A stretch of 16,872 nt of DNA from an uncultured Roseburia sp. (GCA_910587865.1 CAJUNX010000063.1:1-16872); one strand, 5' to 3'; positions 7,800 to 15,195 are shown, counted from the stretch's first letter. The notes: a model not told the origin generated them from the letters alone. Translations and numbers: made by a program.

Positions 7800-9530
7800 T
7801 CACGCGATGTCCTCCGCCCGCGTCTCTCTCCCCGCATCCTCCCGCAGCTTATCGATCGGCAGCTCCATCCACACCTGCGTCCCCTCGCCGGGTGTGCTCG
7901 AGATCGTTAACACCGCGCTCTCTCCGTAGTACATCTGAATCCGTTTTCTGCAGTTCCACACGCCGATATGGCGCCCCGTGGCGTTTTGCACCACCTCGCC
8001 CCGGTTTAGCTTCTCGAGAATCTCCGCCGGCATTCCGTTTCCGGTATCTAAGATCGAGATTTTCAGAATGCGGTCCTCCCGGCGCACAATCACGATCACC
8101 TCGATCAGCCCTCCCGGCTTTAAGCCGTATTTGATCGAATTTTCCACAAAGTTTTCAATGATAAACGGCGGGATCCGGATCTGCTCCGCGTCCTCATCCA
8201 TCTGGTAGACCGAGGTAAACGAATCCGGATACCGGACCTTCTGCGCGTTCAGATAATTGCTGACAAACTCGATCTCATCCGCGATCGTCACCAGGTTCTG
8301 ATCTTTCCGCAGGATATAGCGGAAATATTTCATCAGGTTTTTCGCGTAATCCTGAATGCACTGGAAATCCTTTGAGAGCGCCAGTGAATAGAGCATGTTA
8401 AACGAATTTAACAGCATGTGCGGATTCACCTGCAGACGACTGTTGATCGCGTCGAGCCTCGCCTTTTCCACCTCATGCTCATACGCTTCGATCGTCAGAT
8501 TCTTAAGGCTTTCCGCCATGCGGTTAAACGCGTCGTACAGATACTGGAACTCCCTGGTGGACGCGCTGCCCAGAATCCGGTAATCCAGATGATCGCTCTC
8601 GATCTGGCGAAGCGAATCCTCCACGACAAGCAGCGGCCCGAGCACCTGCCTGCGGATACAGATCCAGAGAACCGGGATCACAAGCACGCTCCCCAGCGCC
8701 GCCCAGCACAGAATGCGGTACAGAACCGGAACCGCATAAGAGATCACACTGTCCGGCACATACTCCACGATATAAAAGCGCGGAACCGTAAGCTCAGCCG
8801 TAAGCGCCCGCCCGTACCGCACTTCCTGCTTTTCGGCCGCCCCCTCCGTTTCCGGAAGCATCCCCTCGCCGTATGCCGCCAGAAGCCTCCCCTCGCGGTC
8901 CGCCAGACACAGACGCCTGTCATCCGCTCTGCCGTCCGCCGTACCGATTATCCCCAGTATGTCATCCAGGTTAAACAGGCAGCCCATGGAATAGTCATAA
9001 TACGTGATGTTTTCCAGGATAAAACATGTCCCGTCTATCTCGATGAGCTGGTAATTCAGATATTTCGCATCGAACAGATCAAGCTTCTCCAGGTCGCGCT
9101 TTGCCGCCTCTTCAAAACAATAATCATACTGAAGACTGTCATACCCCACATAGACCCGGTTCTGCACATTGTCCTTCAGATAGACCAGATCGACAATCGT
9201 CTCCTCTTTGCGCAGCGCGGAAAGTTCGGCACTGCAATTCTGGATAAACAGCTCTTTCCTCACCGCGGATTCCGTCTTCTGCCGCATGCTCGATTTCTGC
9301 TCATCGTAGCTGGCGATAAAAAGTCTCTGGATCCGCTCGAAATCTTTATTGATCTCCGCCGCGCAGAAATCGAGTTCCCGCTGGTACACCTCCCGGAGCG
9401 CATTCCTCGCGTTCGCCCAGGTCAGCTGCGTCACGACCACACAGAGAAGACTGACCGGTATGATGGCCAGGCAGATCGCAAGAATCAGCCGCACGGTCAG
9501 GCTTTTTAACGCGTTTTTTAATTGTCTCAT
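7800..9530 (-). CDS. Sensor histidine kinase, YesM type
   Basis: A membrane sensor of 576 residues from the ATG at 9530, preferred over a GTG at 9542 because GGGGGGAAG sits just upstream of the ATG. Residues about 14-36 are the first membrane helix. Residues about 40-260 are an extracellular sensing domain, about 265-293 the second helix, then a HAMP linker. The phosphorylated His is near residue 371 in QVNPHMLLNSFN, the His_kinase (PF06580) box. The ATP-binding lid has ENFVENS and LDTGNGMP. The family's usual box reads QINPHFLYNTLN, so this copy is slightly divergent but keeps the His. It probably senses an external sugar and signals to the response regulator encoded immediately downstream. 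Confidence 0.93.
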   Translation of the reverse strand: MRQLKNALKSLTVRLILAICLAIIPVSLLCVVVTQLTWANARNALREVYQRELDFCAAEINKDFERIQRLFIASYDEQKSSMRQKTESAVRKELFIQNCSAELSALRKEETIVDLVYLKDNVQNRVYVGYDSLQYDYCFEEAAKRDLEKLDLFDAKYLNYQLIEIDGTCFILENITYYDYSMGCLFNLDDILGIIGTADGRADDRRLCLADREGRLLAAYGEGMLPETEGAAEKQEVRYGRALTAELTVPRFYIVEYVPDSVISYAVPVLYRILCWAALGSVLVIPVLWICIRRQVLGPLLVVEDSLRQIESDHLDYRILGSASTREFQYLYDAFNRMAESLKNLTIEAYEHEVEKARLDAINSRLQVNPHMLLNSFNMLYSLALSKDFQCIQDYAKNLMKYFRYILRKDQNLVTIADEIEFVSNYLNAQKVRYPDSFTSVYQMDEDAEQIRIPPFIIENFVENSIKYGLKPGGLIEVIVIVRREDRILKISILDTGNGMPAEILEKLNRGEVVQNATGRHIGVWNCRKRIQMYYGESAVLTISSTPGEGTQVWMELPIDKLREDAGRETRAEDIA

Positions 9531-9557
9531 TCTTCCCCCCACGTCACATTTTTCATC

Positions 9558-9586
9558 AGTTTAGCTTATTTTCGTCAGAAACACAA
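9558..9586 (-). promoter_or_regulatory. Weak candidate promoter of the two-component operon
   Basis: On the minus strand TTGTGT (9581-9586), a 17-base spacer and TAAACT (9558-9563) are a poor match to consensus. They are the best candidate ahead of the kinase gene. The -35 region lies in a six-base inverted repeat AGAAAC-acaatt-GTTTCT (9577-9594) that could be an operator. Confidence 0.35.
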
Positions 9587-9685
9587 TTGTTTCTCTTATT
9601 CTTGCTGAATTTGTCGGATGAGAGTATCATTCGGATCATCGGAAAACAGAATGGAGGAAGAGATCCTTTTCCGGCGCCTGTTATG

Positions 9686-9958
9686 TCACATCCGCACCAC
9701 CGCTTTGATCACCTCGTCCCTGTGTGCGGCGCTGTACGTGATCGCCCCGATACAGTCGGCAAAGTCGAACTCGTGCGAGACGATCTCCCTCACCGGGATC
9801 GCTCCGGTGGCCACTGCCGCGATCGCCTTCGGCCGTATATTCCGGTAACGGTACACCGAATCGATCGTGCCCGCCATCGCGTTCAGCGCCGCGACATCAA
9901 GCTCTAACACCGGCAGAACGCAGTCCTTAAAGCCGGAAACCGGCACAAACCTTATCAT
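9686..9958 (-). pseudogene. C-terminal fragment of zinc-type alcohol/polyol dehydrogenase
   Basis: Ninety codons match the end of the medium-chain sorbitol/xylitol dehydrogenase family: DSVYRYRNIRPKAIAAVATG, then IVSHEFDFADCIGAITYS, and a terminal DEVIKAVVRM. A full protein is about 345 residues. The zinc-binding catalytic domain and the Rossmann core are missing. The frame runs back, without a stop, to the TGA of the MATE fragment 25 bases upstream, so no room exists for the missing part. No ribosome binding site is seen before the ATG at 9958. I regard it as a deletion remnant. Confidence 0.78.
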
Positions 9959-9982
9959 CCGCGACAGCGTGAAACGTATCGG

Positions 9983-10480
9983 TCAAAAGCCGTAGCGTCC
10001 GCGGTATTTCCGAAACAGCGCCGCAGAGAGCGCCAGCGCCATAAGCTCCGCCGCGGGCGTCGCCAGCCAGATGCCGTTTACGCCCAGTATCAGCGGGAGC
10101 ACCAGCATGGTGATCAGCATAAAAACGAACGACCGCGAGAAAGCAAGCACTGCCGACACCGCCCCGTTTGAGAGCGCGGTAAACATCCCGCTTGCAAAAA
10201 TATTAAACCCGATAAAGAAAAGAGCGATCGTACAGATCCGGTTTCCGGTCACTGCCAGCTCATAAACCGGATTGTCCGGGCGCGCGAAGACGGATACCAG
10301 CGGTTTTGTCAGCACAAAGGAGACTGCAACCGTGACCAGAGAGATCACCGCGATCACCTTTAAGCTTAGCGTGACCAGCCTCCTCAGCTTTTCCCGGTTC
10401 TGCTCCCCGTAATAAAAACTGATCATGGGCGCGACGCCGCAGGAATACCCGGAATAGAGGGAACTCGCAAACATCAGCAC
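9983..10480 (-). pseudogene. C-terminal half of a MATE-family multidrug transporter
   Basis: About 165 codons with four or five hydrophobic segments match the second half of MATE efflux proteins (usually about 450 residues). The fragment begins at the conserved GVAPMISFYYGEQNREKLRR and ends GRYGF. The first six helices are absent. The apparent GTG start at 10480 lies inside the fragment and lacks a convincing ribosome binding site. Immediately beyond it, the DNA becomes the plus-strand end of a MerR-family regulator. MATE genes are often divergent from a MerR regulator, so both fragments probably come from one locus. Confidence 0.82.
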
Positions 10481-10482
10481 AT

Positions 10483-10743
10483 GCCTGTGAACGGCACAAC
10501 TCTCTCCCCTCCACTCCGGACGGTCTTCACGTCCAGCCGGACGGCGCCTATCTGAAAGCCTTTCACAAAGGAGACTGGAGCGGGATCCCCCTGCGGTATC
10601 AGGAACTCCTCGCCTGGGCCAGAAGCCACGGGCTGATGCTTTCCGGCTATTCCTATGAAAAAGGAATCAATGAAGCCGTCATTGACCGGATGGAGGATTA
10701 TATCGTGCAGATCGAGATTCCCGTGAAAAAACAGATGCGGTGA
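10483..10743 (+). pseudogene. C-terminal fragment of MerR-family regulator (GyrI-like effector domain)
   Basis: About 83 recognisable plus-strand codons end at TGA 10741-10743 and read, in part, PDGAYLKAFHKGDWSGIPL, then LLAWARSHGLMLSGYSYEKG and MEDYIVQIEIPVKKQ. This is the typical end of BmrR/BltR-like effector-binding domains. There is no start codon with a ribosome binding site, and the N-terminal helix-turn-helix is absent. Upstream, the same frame merely runs antisense through the MATE fragment. It ends just before a bidirectional terminator shared with the convergent GH3 gene. The family call rests on motif resemblance and length. Confidence 0.7.
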
Positions 10744-10754
10744 AAAATGCAATG

Positions 10755-10784
10755 AAAAAAACGGGTGAATCCACCCGTTTTTTT
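10755..10784. terminator. Bidirectional terminator between MerR fragment and GH3 gene
   Basis: A perfect 13-base-pair stem AAAAAAACGGGTG/CACCCGTTTTTTT with a four-base loop. The A and T ends serve both strands. It lies between two convergent reading frames. Confidence 0.92.
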
Positions 10785-10817
10785 CGCTGTCCTGTCTGAT
10801 ACAGTTCTCCAATGCCT

Positions 10818-13442
10818 CTATACCTGATAAGGCTTTGCCCCTTCATACACCGAGCTCTTCGCGATGATCTCAAGCATCCGCTTCGCACATGCCTGCAGAT
10901 CGCCCAGCGTGATCGGGCAGACCACACTTCCTTCCGCAGCGCCGACGGACGCCACGATCTCGTCGACATCTCCCTGTTTTCCGGGCATTGTCAGATCGTT
11001 TCCGGCTTTCACGCAGCCAGCCGCGCTCGAGCAGCCGTACTTGAAACTCTCGTTCGGGTTCATCTCCATGCCGCCGGTCGTTCCCCAGTCCGTCATCACG
11101 ATTCCCGCAAAGCCCCACTCGTCACGCGCAATCGCAGTGAGCAGGTCGTAGCTGTTGGCGGTGTGCTCCCCGTTAATCAGATTGTAGGAGGTCATGATCG
11201 ACATCGGCTGGGATTCCTTCACCGCGATCTCAAAGCATTTCAGGTAAATCTCGCGGATCGCACGCTCCCCGATATGAGCATTGACATGCATCCGGTTGTC
11301 TTCCTGGTTGTTAAATGCAAAATGCTTGATCGTTGTGCCGACGCCCGGATGCTTCTGCACACCCTTCGTGTCCGCCGCCGCACAAAGTCCCGCCACCAGC
11401 GGATCCTCGGAATAATATTCAAAGTTTCTGCCGCAGAGCGGATTCCGATGGATATTCATCCCCGGCGCAAGCCACAGCTGTACGCCCAGCTCATCCATCT
11501 CACCGCCGACGATATCCCCTGCCGCCTCGATCTCCGCGAGATCCCAGGTCTGCGCCAGCAGTGTTGCGATCGGAATCGCCGTGCAGTACTGATAATAGTC
11601 AACCGCTCCCTCGGGAACCGGCGGCTTCTCTGCCGCGCCCATCAGAAGCTCTAACCCCGGGATCGGTGCTTCGCCGAGACCCGGAACCAGATTGCCGTCC
11701 TTATCCGCAACGAAATGTGTCGACAAACGTAATCCGGCCGGTCCGTCCGCAAGGATCATGTTGCGCACCTTCCGGTCCTCGATCATGCAGGAGGTCGTAT
11801 CCCCCGCCGCACCCGGACAGGCCGCGGACGCCGCACCGATGATCGAGGTGCTGCCGAATCCGCCGCGCTCCGCGCCGACACACAGCTCCGCCATCTGCTC
11901 TACAGTCAGCTGGGATACCAGTTCGTCGATCGTGTGTCTTCCTGCCAGCACATCGTCCATCGTGATCTGCTCCGCAATCTTACCGCACGAAATCTCCGGA
12001 TTCGACTCGCGGTACACCGCTGTATGGCACGCGATATCCGCCGCCTTTACGGAAAGCTTTTTCGCCGCTTCTTTCTCAGCCGCTTCCTCCGGATAGCTGT
12101 ACGGCGTCACGCCCGCTGCGGAGAATTCCTTCATCTCACAGTCGAGCGGCAGGCGGTTGGTCAGCTGCTCCGTCACTGCTTCCCCGTCGAGCGTGACCGC
12201 AGCGATCACCTGTGTGCTTCTGCTGTCCGTGCCGACGCGCACATAATAGGTACCTGCCTCTAACACCCACGCCGCGCGCTTCACATCGTAGGAAGCCATG
12301 CGTGCCGTCGGATAATCGAGCACAAGCGTCTCGCTCTCCCCCGGTGCAAGCTCTCCCGTCTTCGCGTAGGAAGCCAGCTCCTGATACGGTTTTTCCAGCG
12401 CGCCCGCCGGTGCGGAATAATAAACCTGCACGACCTCTTTTCCGGCGCGTTTTCCGGTGTTCGTCACCTTCACAGCGATCGATATCTTCTGTGCGTCCGC
12501 ATTTACGCTGATCAGACCGAGCTCAAACTCCGTGTAGGAAAGACCGTAGCCGAACGGATAGGCCGGCGTCACGTTAAACGTGTCAAAATACCGGTATCCG
12601 ACATAAACGCCTTCCTCATAATACTCGTCGTCAATATCCCCGTTCATGTGGCTGAACACATCCGCCTTCGGGTAGTCCTGATAATGCTCCGCCCAGGTCG
12701 TCGTCAGACGTCCGCACGGCTCCGCCCTGCCGGTCAGAACATCGGCGAGCGCATATCCTCCGATATTTCCCGCCTGGCTCATCAGAAGGATCGCGTCGAT
12801 GCCCTCCTGCGCGCGCAGAAACTTCGTGTCAATCACGCTGCCGACATTTAACACCACGACGACATGCGCGTATTTCTCCGTAAGAAACCGGATCGCATCT
12901 TTTTCCACGTCATGAAGCTCGTACTCTCCGGCCACCGGTCTTCTGTCTTTTCCCTCGCCGGAATTGCGGGCGATCACATACACCGCCGTGTCGGTATCCG
13001 ACGCCGCGATGTCCTCCTCCGTCACCGGGACGATCGCCGGCTCTATAAACGGATCCGTAAACAGCATCATAAACGCTGCCTGTCCGTCCTTTGCCATCGT
13101 CTCTTTCACTTTGCCGAAATATTCCCCGCGCGCCTGTTCCACCGCCGCGTCATAGCGGTCGATCCACGCTTTTGTCGTGATCGTATACCCGGCCGCCTCC
13201 AGCCCCTGCTCGACATTGACCACCGAGCGGCTGTTCACGTCGCCGGAACCCGTGCCGCCCTTTACCGTACGGCGCGCCCCGTTGCCGAAGAGCGCGAGCT
13301 TCTTCCCCGCATCCGAAAGCGGAAGTGCTCCGTTGTTTTTCAGAAGCACCATTCCCTGCGTCGCGATCTTTCTCGCCCGCTCCATGTTACGTTTTTCCCT
13401 GTCGCTGATCTCTGGCGTTGCTGCCGCAAAAAATCTTGCCAT
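10818..13442 (-). CDS. Glycoside hydrolase family 3, cytoplasmic beta-glucosidase type
   Basis: An 874-residue enzyme that hydrolyses terminal beta-linked sugars, most likely beta-glucosides. The domain order is reversed relative to the common layout. The GH3 C-terminal (alpha/beta sandwich) domain comes first (about 25-305, ending PFGYGLSY), then a fibronectin-III-like domain (about 315-425, with PYQELASYAKTGELAPGES), then the catalytic (beta/alpha)8 barrel (about 505-865). The barrel shows ADGPAGLRL, KHFAFNN (706-712) and the nucleophile D785 in IVMTDWG. There is no signal peptide, so it should act inside the cell on imported oligosaccharides. AGGAGG lies 11 bases before the ATG. It follows a lipoprotein gene by 53 bases and may be co-transcribed. 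The sugar specificity cannot be read from sequence alone. Confidence 0.94.
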   Translation of the reverse strand: MARFFAAATPEISDREKRNMERARKIATQGMVLLKNNGALPLSDAGKKLALFGNGARRTVKGGTGSGDVNSRSVVNVEQGLEAAGYTITTKAWIDRYDAAVEQARGEYFGKVKETMAKDGQAAFMMLFTDPFIEPAIVPVTEEDIAASDTDTAVYVIARNSGEGKDRRPVAGEYELHDVEKDAIRFLTEKYAHVVVVLNVGSVIDTKFLRAQEGIDAILLMSQAGNIGGYALADVLTGRAEPCGRLTTTWAEHYQDYPKADVFSHMNGDIDDEYYEEGVYVGYRYFDTFNVTPAYPFGYGLSYTEFELGLISVNADAQKISIAVKVTNTGKRAGKEVVQVYYSAPAGALEKPYQELASYAKTGELAPGESETLVLDYPTARMASYDVKRAAWVLEAGTYYVRVGTDSRSTQVIAAVTLDGEAVTEQLTNRLPLDCEMKEFSAAGVTPYSYPEEAAEKEAAKKLSVKAADIACHTAVYRESNPEISCGKIAEQITMDDVLAGRHTIDELVSQLTVEQMAELCVGAERGGFGSTSIIGAASAACPGAAGDTTSCMIEDRKVRNMILADGPAGLRLSTHFVADKDGNLVPGLGEAPIPGLELLMGAAEKPPVPEGAVDYYQYCTAIPIATLLAQTWDLAEIEAAGDIVGGEMDELGVQLWLAPGMNIHRNPLCGRNFEYYSEDPLVAGLCAAADTKGVQKHPGVGTTIKHFAFNNQEDNRMHVNAHIGERAIREIYLKCFEIAVKESQPMSIMTSYNLINGEHTANSYDLLTAIARDEWGFAGIVMTDWGTTGGMEMNPNESFKYGCSSAAGCVKAGNDLTMPGKQGDVDEIVASVGAAEGSVVCPITLGDLQACAKRMLEIIAKSSVYEGAKPYQV

Positions 13443-13494
13443 CCTGCTCTTTTCCTCCTGTTATCCCTTTCTGTATCTATTTTGCTTCATTTCA

Positions 13495-13995
13495 TCAGTT
13501 TCCTGACAAAAAGCTTTCCATTGCCAGAACTACCTCGTAAAAATTCTGCCATGACTCCCACATCTTATCTATACTCTCCCCCACATCCGCGATATCCTGT
13601 TCAGCGCCTCCGAGCGCATTCGCTGATTCATATGCAGTCTTCACGGCATCGATCGACCCGGAAACTGTCTGATACAGGTCGTCCAGCTCTTCCTGAGAGG
13701 ACTCTGTATCCTCCCCTGCCACCAGCCCGGTAACATATAAAATAAATTTTGCGTGTTTGTACTGTTCTTCGATTCTCGCCTGATACTCAACCACTTTTTC
13801 ATTTAATTCCACGACATTATTCAGGTTCCCGATCTCGGTCTCCAGCTCGTCTTTCTCCGCAATTGCCTCGTCTCTTTCCTCAATCGCAGCATCTCTTTGT
13901 GCAACAACCTCGTCATATTCCTCCTGCGTGATCCCCGCGCCACAGCCGCCCAGAAACAGGCAGCACACCAGCAGTGCCATGATTCGTTTCTTCAT
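13495..13995 (-). CDS. Coiled-coil lipoprotein, unknown function
   Basis: A 166-residue exported lipoprotein. The signal peptide MKKRIMALLVCCLFLGGC ends in a lipobox LGGC with Cys18. Residues about 25-75 form a heptad-like charged coiled coil (repeated RDAAIEERDEAIAEKDELE-type units). The rest is helical with no recognised domain. The start is supported by AAGGGG eight bases upstream and a -10 box about 30 bases upstream. It lies directly ahead of the GH3 gene without an obvious terminator between them. A role linked to sugar use is possible but only by position. Confidence 0.85.
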   Translation of the reverse strand: MKKRIMALLVCCLFLGGCGAGITQEEYDEVVAQRDAAIEERDEAIAEKDELETEIGNLNNVVELNEKVVEYQARIEEQYKHAKFILYVTGLVAGEDTESSQEELDDLYQTVSGSIDAVKTAYESANALGGAEQDIADVGESIDKMWESWQNFYEVVLAMESFLSGN

Positions 13996-14026
13996 AGTAA
14001 CATCCCCTTTGTGTTATAATCATATA

Positions 14027-14032
14027 ATTATA
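14027..14032 (-). promoter_or_regulatory. -10 box ahead of the lipoprotein gene
   Basis: A perfect TATAAT on the minus strand, set in a very AT-rich stretch with further TATA-like hexamers. No clear -35 box exists at 16-18 bases, so the exact start is uncertain. Confidence 0.5.
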
Positions 14033-14096
14033 CTATATCACAGATATGAAAAAATGTCATCCTGTTTCTAACGCACTTTTTGCACATTTTCCCGCC

Positions 14097-14170
14097 TCAG
14101 TTTTCAAAATCCTTAAGATACACTGCCATCGACCGGTTCATCTCCCGCGAAAAATCCGATTTATCCAGAA
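14097..14170 (-). pseudogene. Possible C-terminal protein scrap, unidentified
   Basis: A short minus-strand frame ending in TGA reads LDKSDFSREMNRSMAVYLKD and then FEN. It has the charged, helical look of a real C-terminus. No upstream continuation is credible, since the opposite strand carries another gene fragment from about 14171. It may be a decayed gene end at the island boundary or chance. Confidence 0.25.
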
Positions 14171-14504
14171 ATGTTTGAACATGCATTCTATAAGCGCACT
14201 GCCAAAGCATGGAAAGCAAAAAAAGACAGTGTCGATTTTGACCGATGCAAGCGTATGCCGTGGATAAGCGAGGTATTGCATGATTCAACAATAGTGCCTC
14301 GCCAGGGATATGACAAAGCACGCGAAAAACGACAACAATAGTAGGATTGCGCTTGTATCACAGGAAAAATATGTAGTTGTTATCAGAAACACAGGCAAGT
14401 CATGGCGATTTGTGACAGCGTACCTGATTGATAACATCAATACATACAACAAACTCATGTCTTCGCCTGCATGGGTTAGACAGGTTACAAATACCCATCC
14501 GTAA
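14171..14504 (+). pseudogene. Frameshifted small gene, toxin/nuclease-like, of the mobile island
   Basis: Two overlapping plus-strand frames look like one protein of about 110 residues. Frame one from ATG 14171 gives MFEHAFYKRTAKAWKAKKDS, then MPWISEVLHDSTIVPRQGYD, ending in tandem TAG stops at 14338-14343. A frame one base over continues with NSRIALVSQEKYVVVIRNTG, then KSWRFVTAYLID. Skipping one A of the five-A run at 14325-14329 joins them smoothly. The beta-strand pattern YVVVIRNTGKSWRFVTAY followed by a basic tail resembles small phage nuclease-toxin folds (barnase/EndoU/RelE-like groups). That is a loose resemblance, not an identification. No ribosome binding site is seen, and the gene is probably dead. 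Confidence 0.45.
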
Positions 14505-14547
14505 ATTTGGGCAATATCACGAATTTTAAAAAAAGCATCTCGCCCTG

Positions 14548-14576
14548 TTGACAAATCGTGGCTAGGTGGATATACT
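14548..14576 (+). promoter_or_regulatory. Strong promoter of an orphan small-RNA unit
   Basis: TTGACA (14548-14553), a 17-base spacer and TATACT (14571-14576) on the plus strand form a near-perfect sigma-A promoter. No translatable frame with a ribosome binding site follows; a terminator appears about 115 bases downstream of the predicted start. Confidence 0.8.
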
Positions 14577-14582
14577 GATATT

Positions 14583-14699
14583 GTAATCCTTTGCTGATAG
14601 CTTGGGATCTGTAAAGGCTTCGGCTATTGGGCCGGTAAACCAGTGGCTTTCAAAAGAAATTATGGGCATTTGTCGATTGACAGATGCTCTTTTTCTTTT
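14583..14699 (+). ncRNA. Predicted small RNA, about 117 nt, class unknown
   Basis: The stretch lies between a near-consensus promoter and a strong terminator and has no credible coding frame. It contains internal pairing potential: GATAGC around 14596 with GCTATT around 14633, and a GGCTTCGGCT/GGGCCGGT segment. I do not recognise any known class; it is too short for 6S RNA and lacks the SRP core motif. It sits in a decayed mobile island between a frameshifted toxin-like gene and a recombinase remnant. It could be an antisense or copy-control RNA, an RNA antitoxin, or a regulator left by the element. Existence as a transcription unit is well supported; function is unknown. Confidence 0.6.
14664..14699 (+). 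terminator. Terminator of the small-RNA unit
   Basis: An 11-base-pair stem with two G-T wobbles (GGGCATTTGTC with GACAGATGCTC) and a GATT loop, followed by TTTTTCTTTT. This is a textbook intrinsic terminator on the plus strand. Confidence 0.88.
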
Positions 14700-14730
14700 G
14701 TAAAGTTTTGTTTCATACTGACACATAACT

Positions 14731-15182
14731 TTAAACATCACCTAAACACCAAAAAGTACCGAAGAATGCCCGTTTTACCGCATTCTTCGGCACTTTCCCC
14801 GTATAGAAGTCTTTCTTTTCAAAATAGCACTCCACCCTGTTCTCCTTCAGCTTCCGGATGGTCGTGAGGCTGTCCACCGTGTGCCGCATTTCTCCCCGCC
14901 GTCAAATTTGTGGTTGCACTGCCAGATGGTCTTCCGGTACTTGCTGTTGGAATGCCACACCTTGGAGCCGTACCAGCCCCCGCAGTCCGCACATTTTATC
15001 CGGCCGGAGAATACGCCCGTGCTGCTCGCCCGGTTCTTCCCGGAATGCCTGGCCGCCATCTGGTGCTGCGCCTCCTCGAACACGGACGGGCTGATGATGG
15101 CCTGGTGGTTGCCCTCCACATAATACTGCGGCACCTCGCCCTCGTTCACTTTCTTCTCCCCCGGACTGGAACCTTGCCTCAA
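14731..15182 (-). pseudogene. Scrambled serine recombinase (TnpX-like large resolvase) remnant
   Basis: Two pieces of large serine recombinase stand in the wrong order. First (15182 down to about 14885) is a C-terminal part: VNEGEVPQYYVEGNHQAIIS, then a zinc ribbon with Cys64, Cys67, Cys89 and Cys99 (KCADCGG, WQCNHKF). Then, in another frame (about 14882 to 14731), comes an N-terminal resolvase piece, HTVDSLTTIRKLKENRVECY and FEKKDF, which normally precedes the zinc ribbon by hundreds of residues. The catalytic Ser region is missing. It lies directly after the stop of the AlbA_2 gene. The layout could come from recombination between tandem recombinase genes, which are common in Clostridial integrative elements. 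It is not functional as read. Confidence 0.8.
14751..14794 (-). terminator. Terminator after the recombinase remnant
   Basis: A 15-base inverted repeat (14755-14769 with 14780-14794; core CCGAAGAATGC) with one wobble and a ten-base loop, followed on the minus strand by a T-run. It separates the minus-strand island genes from the convergent small-RNA unit. Confidence 0.85.
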
Positions 15183-15195
15183 GCGTTATTCTTCT

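Noticed and set aside
8418..9509. A 363-codon open frame on the plus strand
   Set aside because: It is antisense to the well-supported histidine kinase gene, has biased basic composition (His/Arg-rich) and no ribosome binding site.
9633..9677. CGGAAAA/TTTTCCG inverted repeat between the dehydrogenase fragment and the kinase gene
   Set aside because: The stem is only seven pairs with a long loop and no T-run, so I do not call it a terminator.
10812..13733. Several long plus-strand open frames over the GH3 gene (up to 289 codons)
   Set aside because: They are antisense shadows of a complete GH3 enzyme with conserved catalytic motifs; their translations look random.
14325..14330. Programmed ribosomal frameshift at GAAAAAC
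   Set aside because: The shift needed is +1, the run has only five A residues, and no stimulatory site is seen; a simple insertion mutation is more likely.
14560..14700. Known RNA classes (6S RNA, SRP RNA, tmRNA, common riboswitches) for the small-RNA unit
   Set aside because: Length and core motifs do not fit any class I could recall, and no coding gene follows in the same direction to be controlled in cis.
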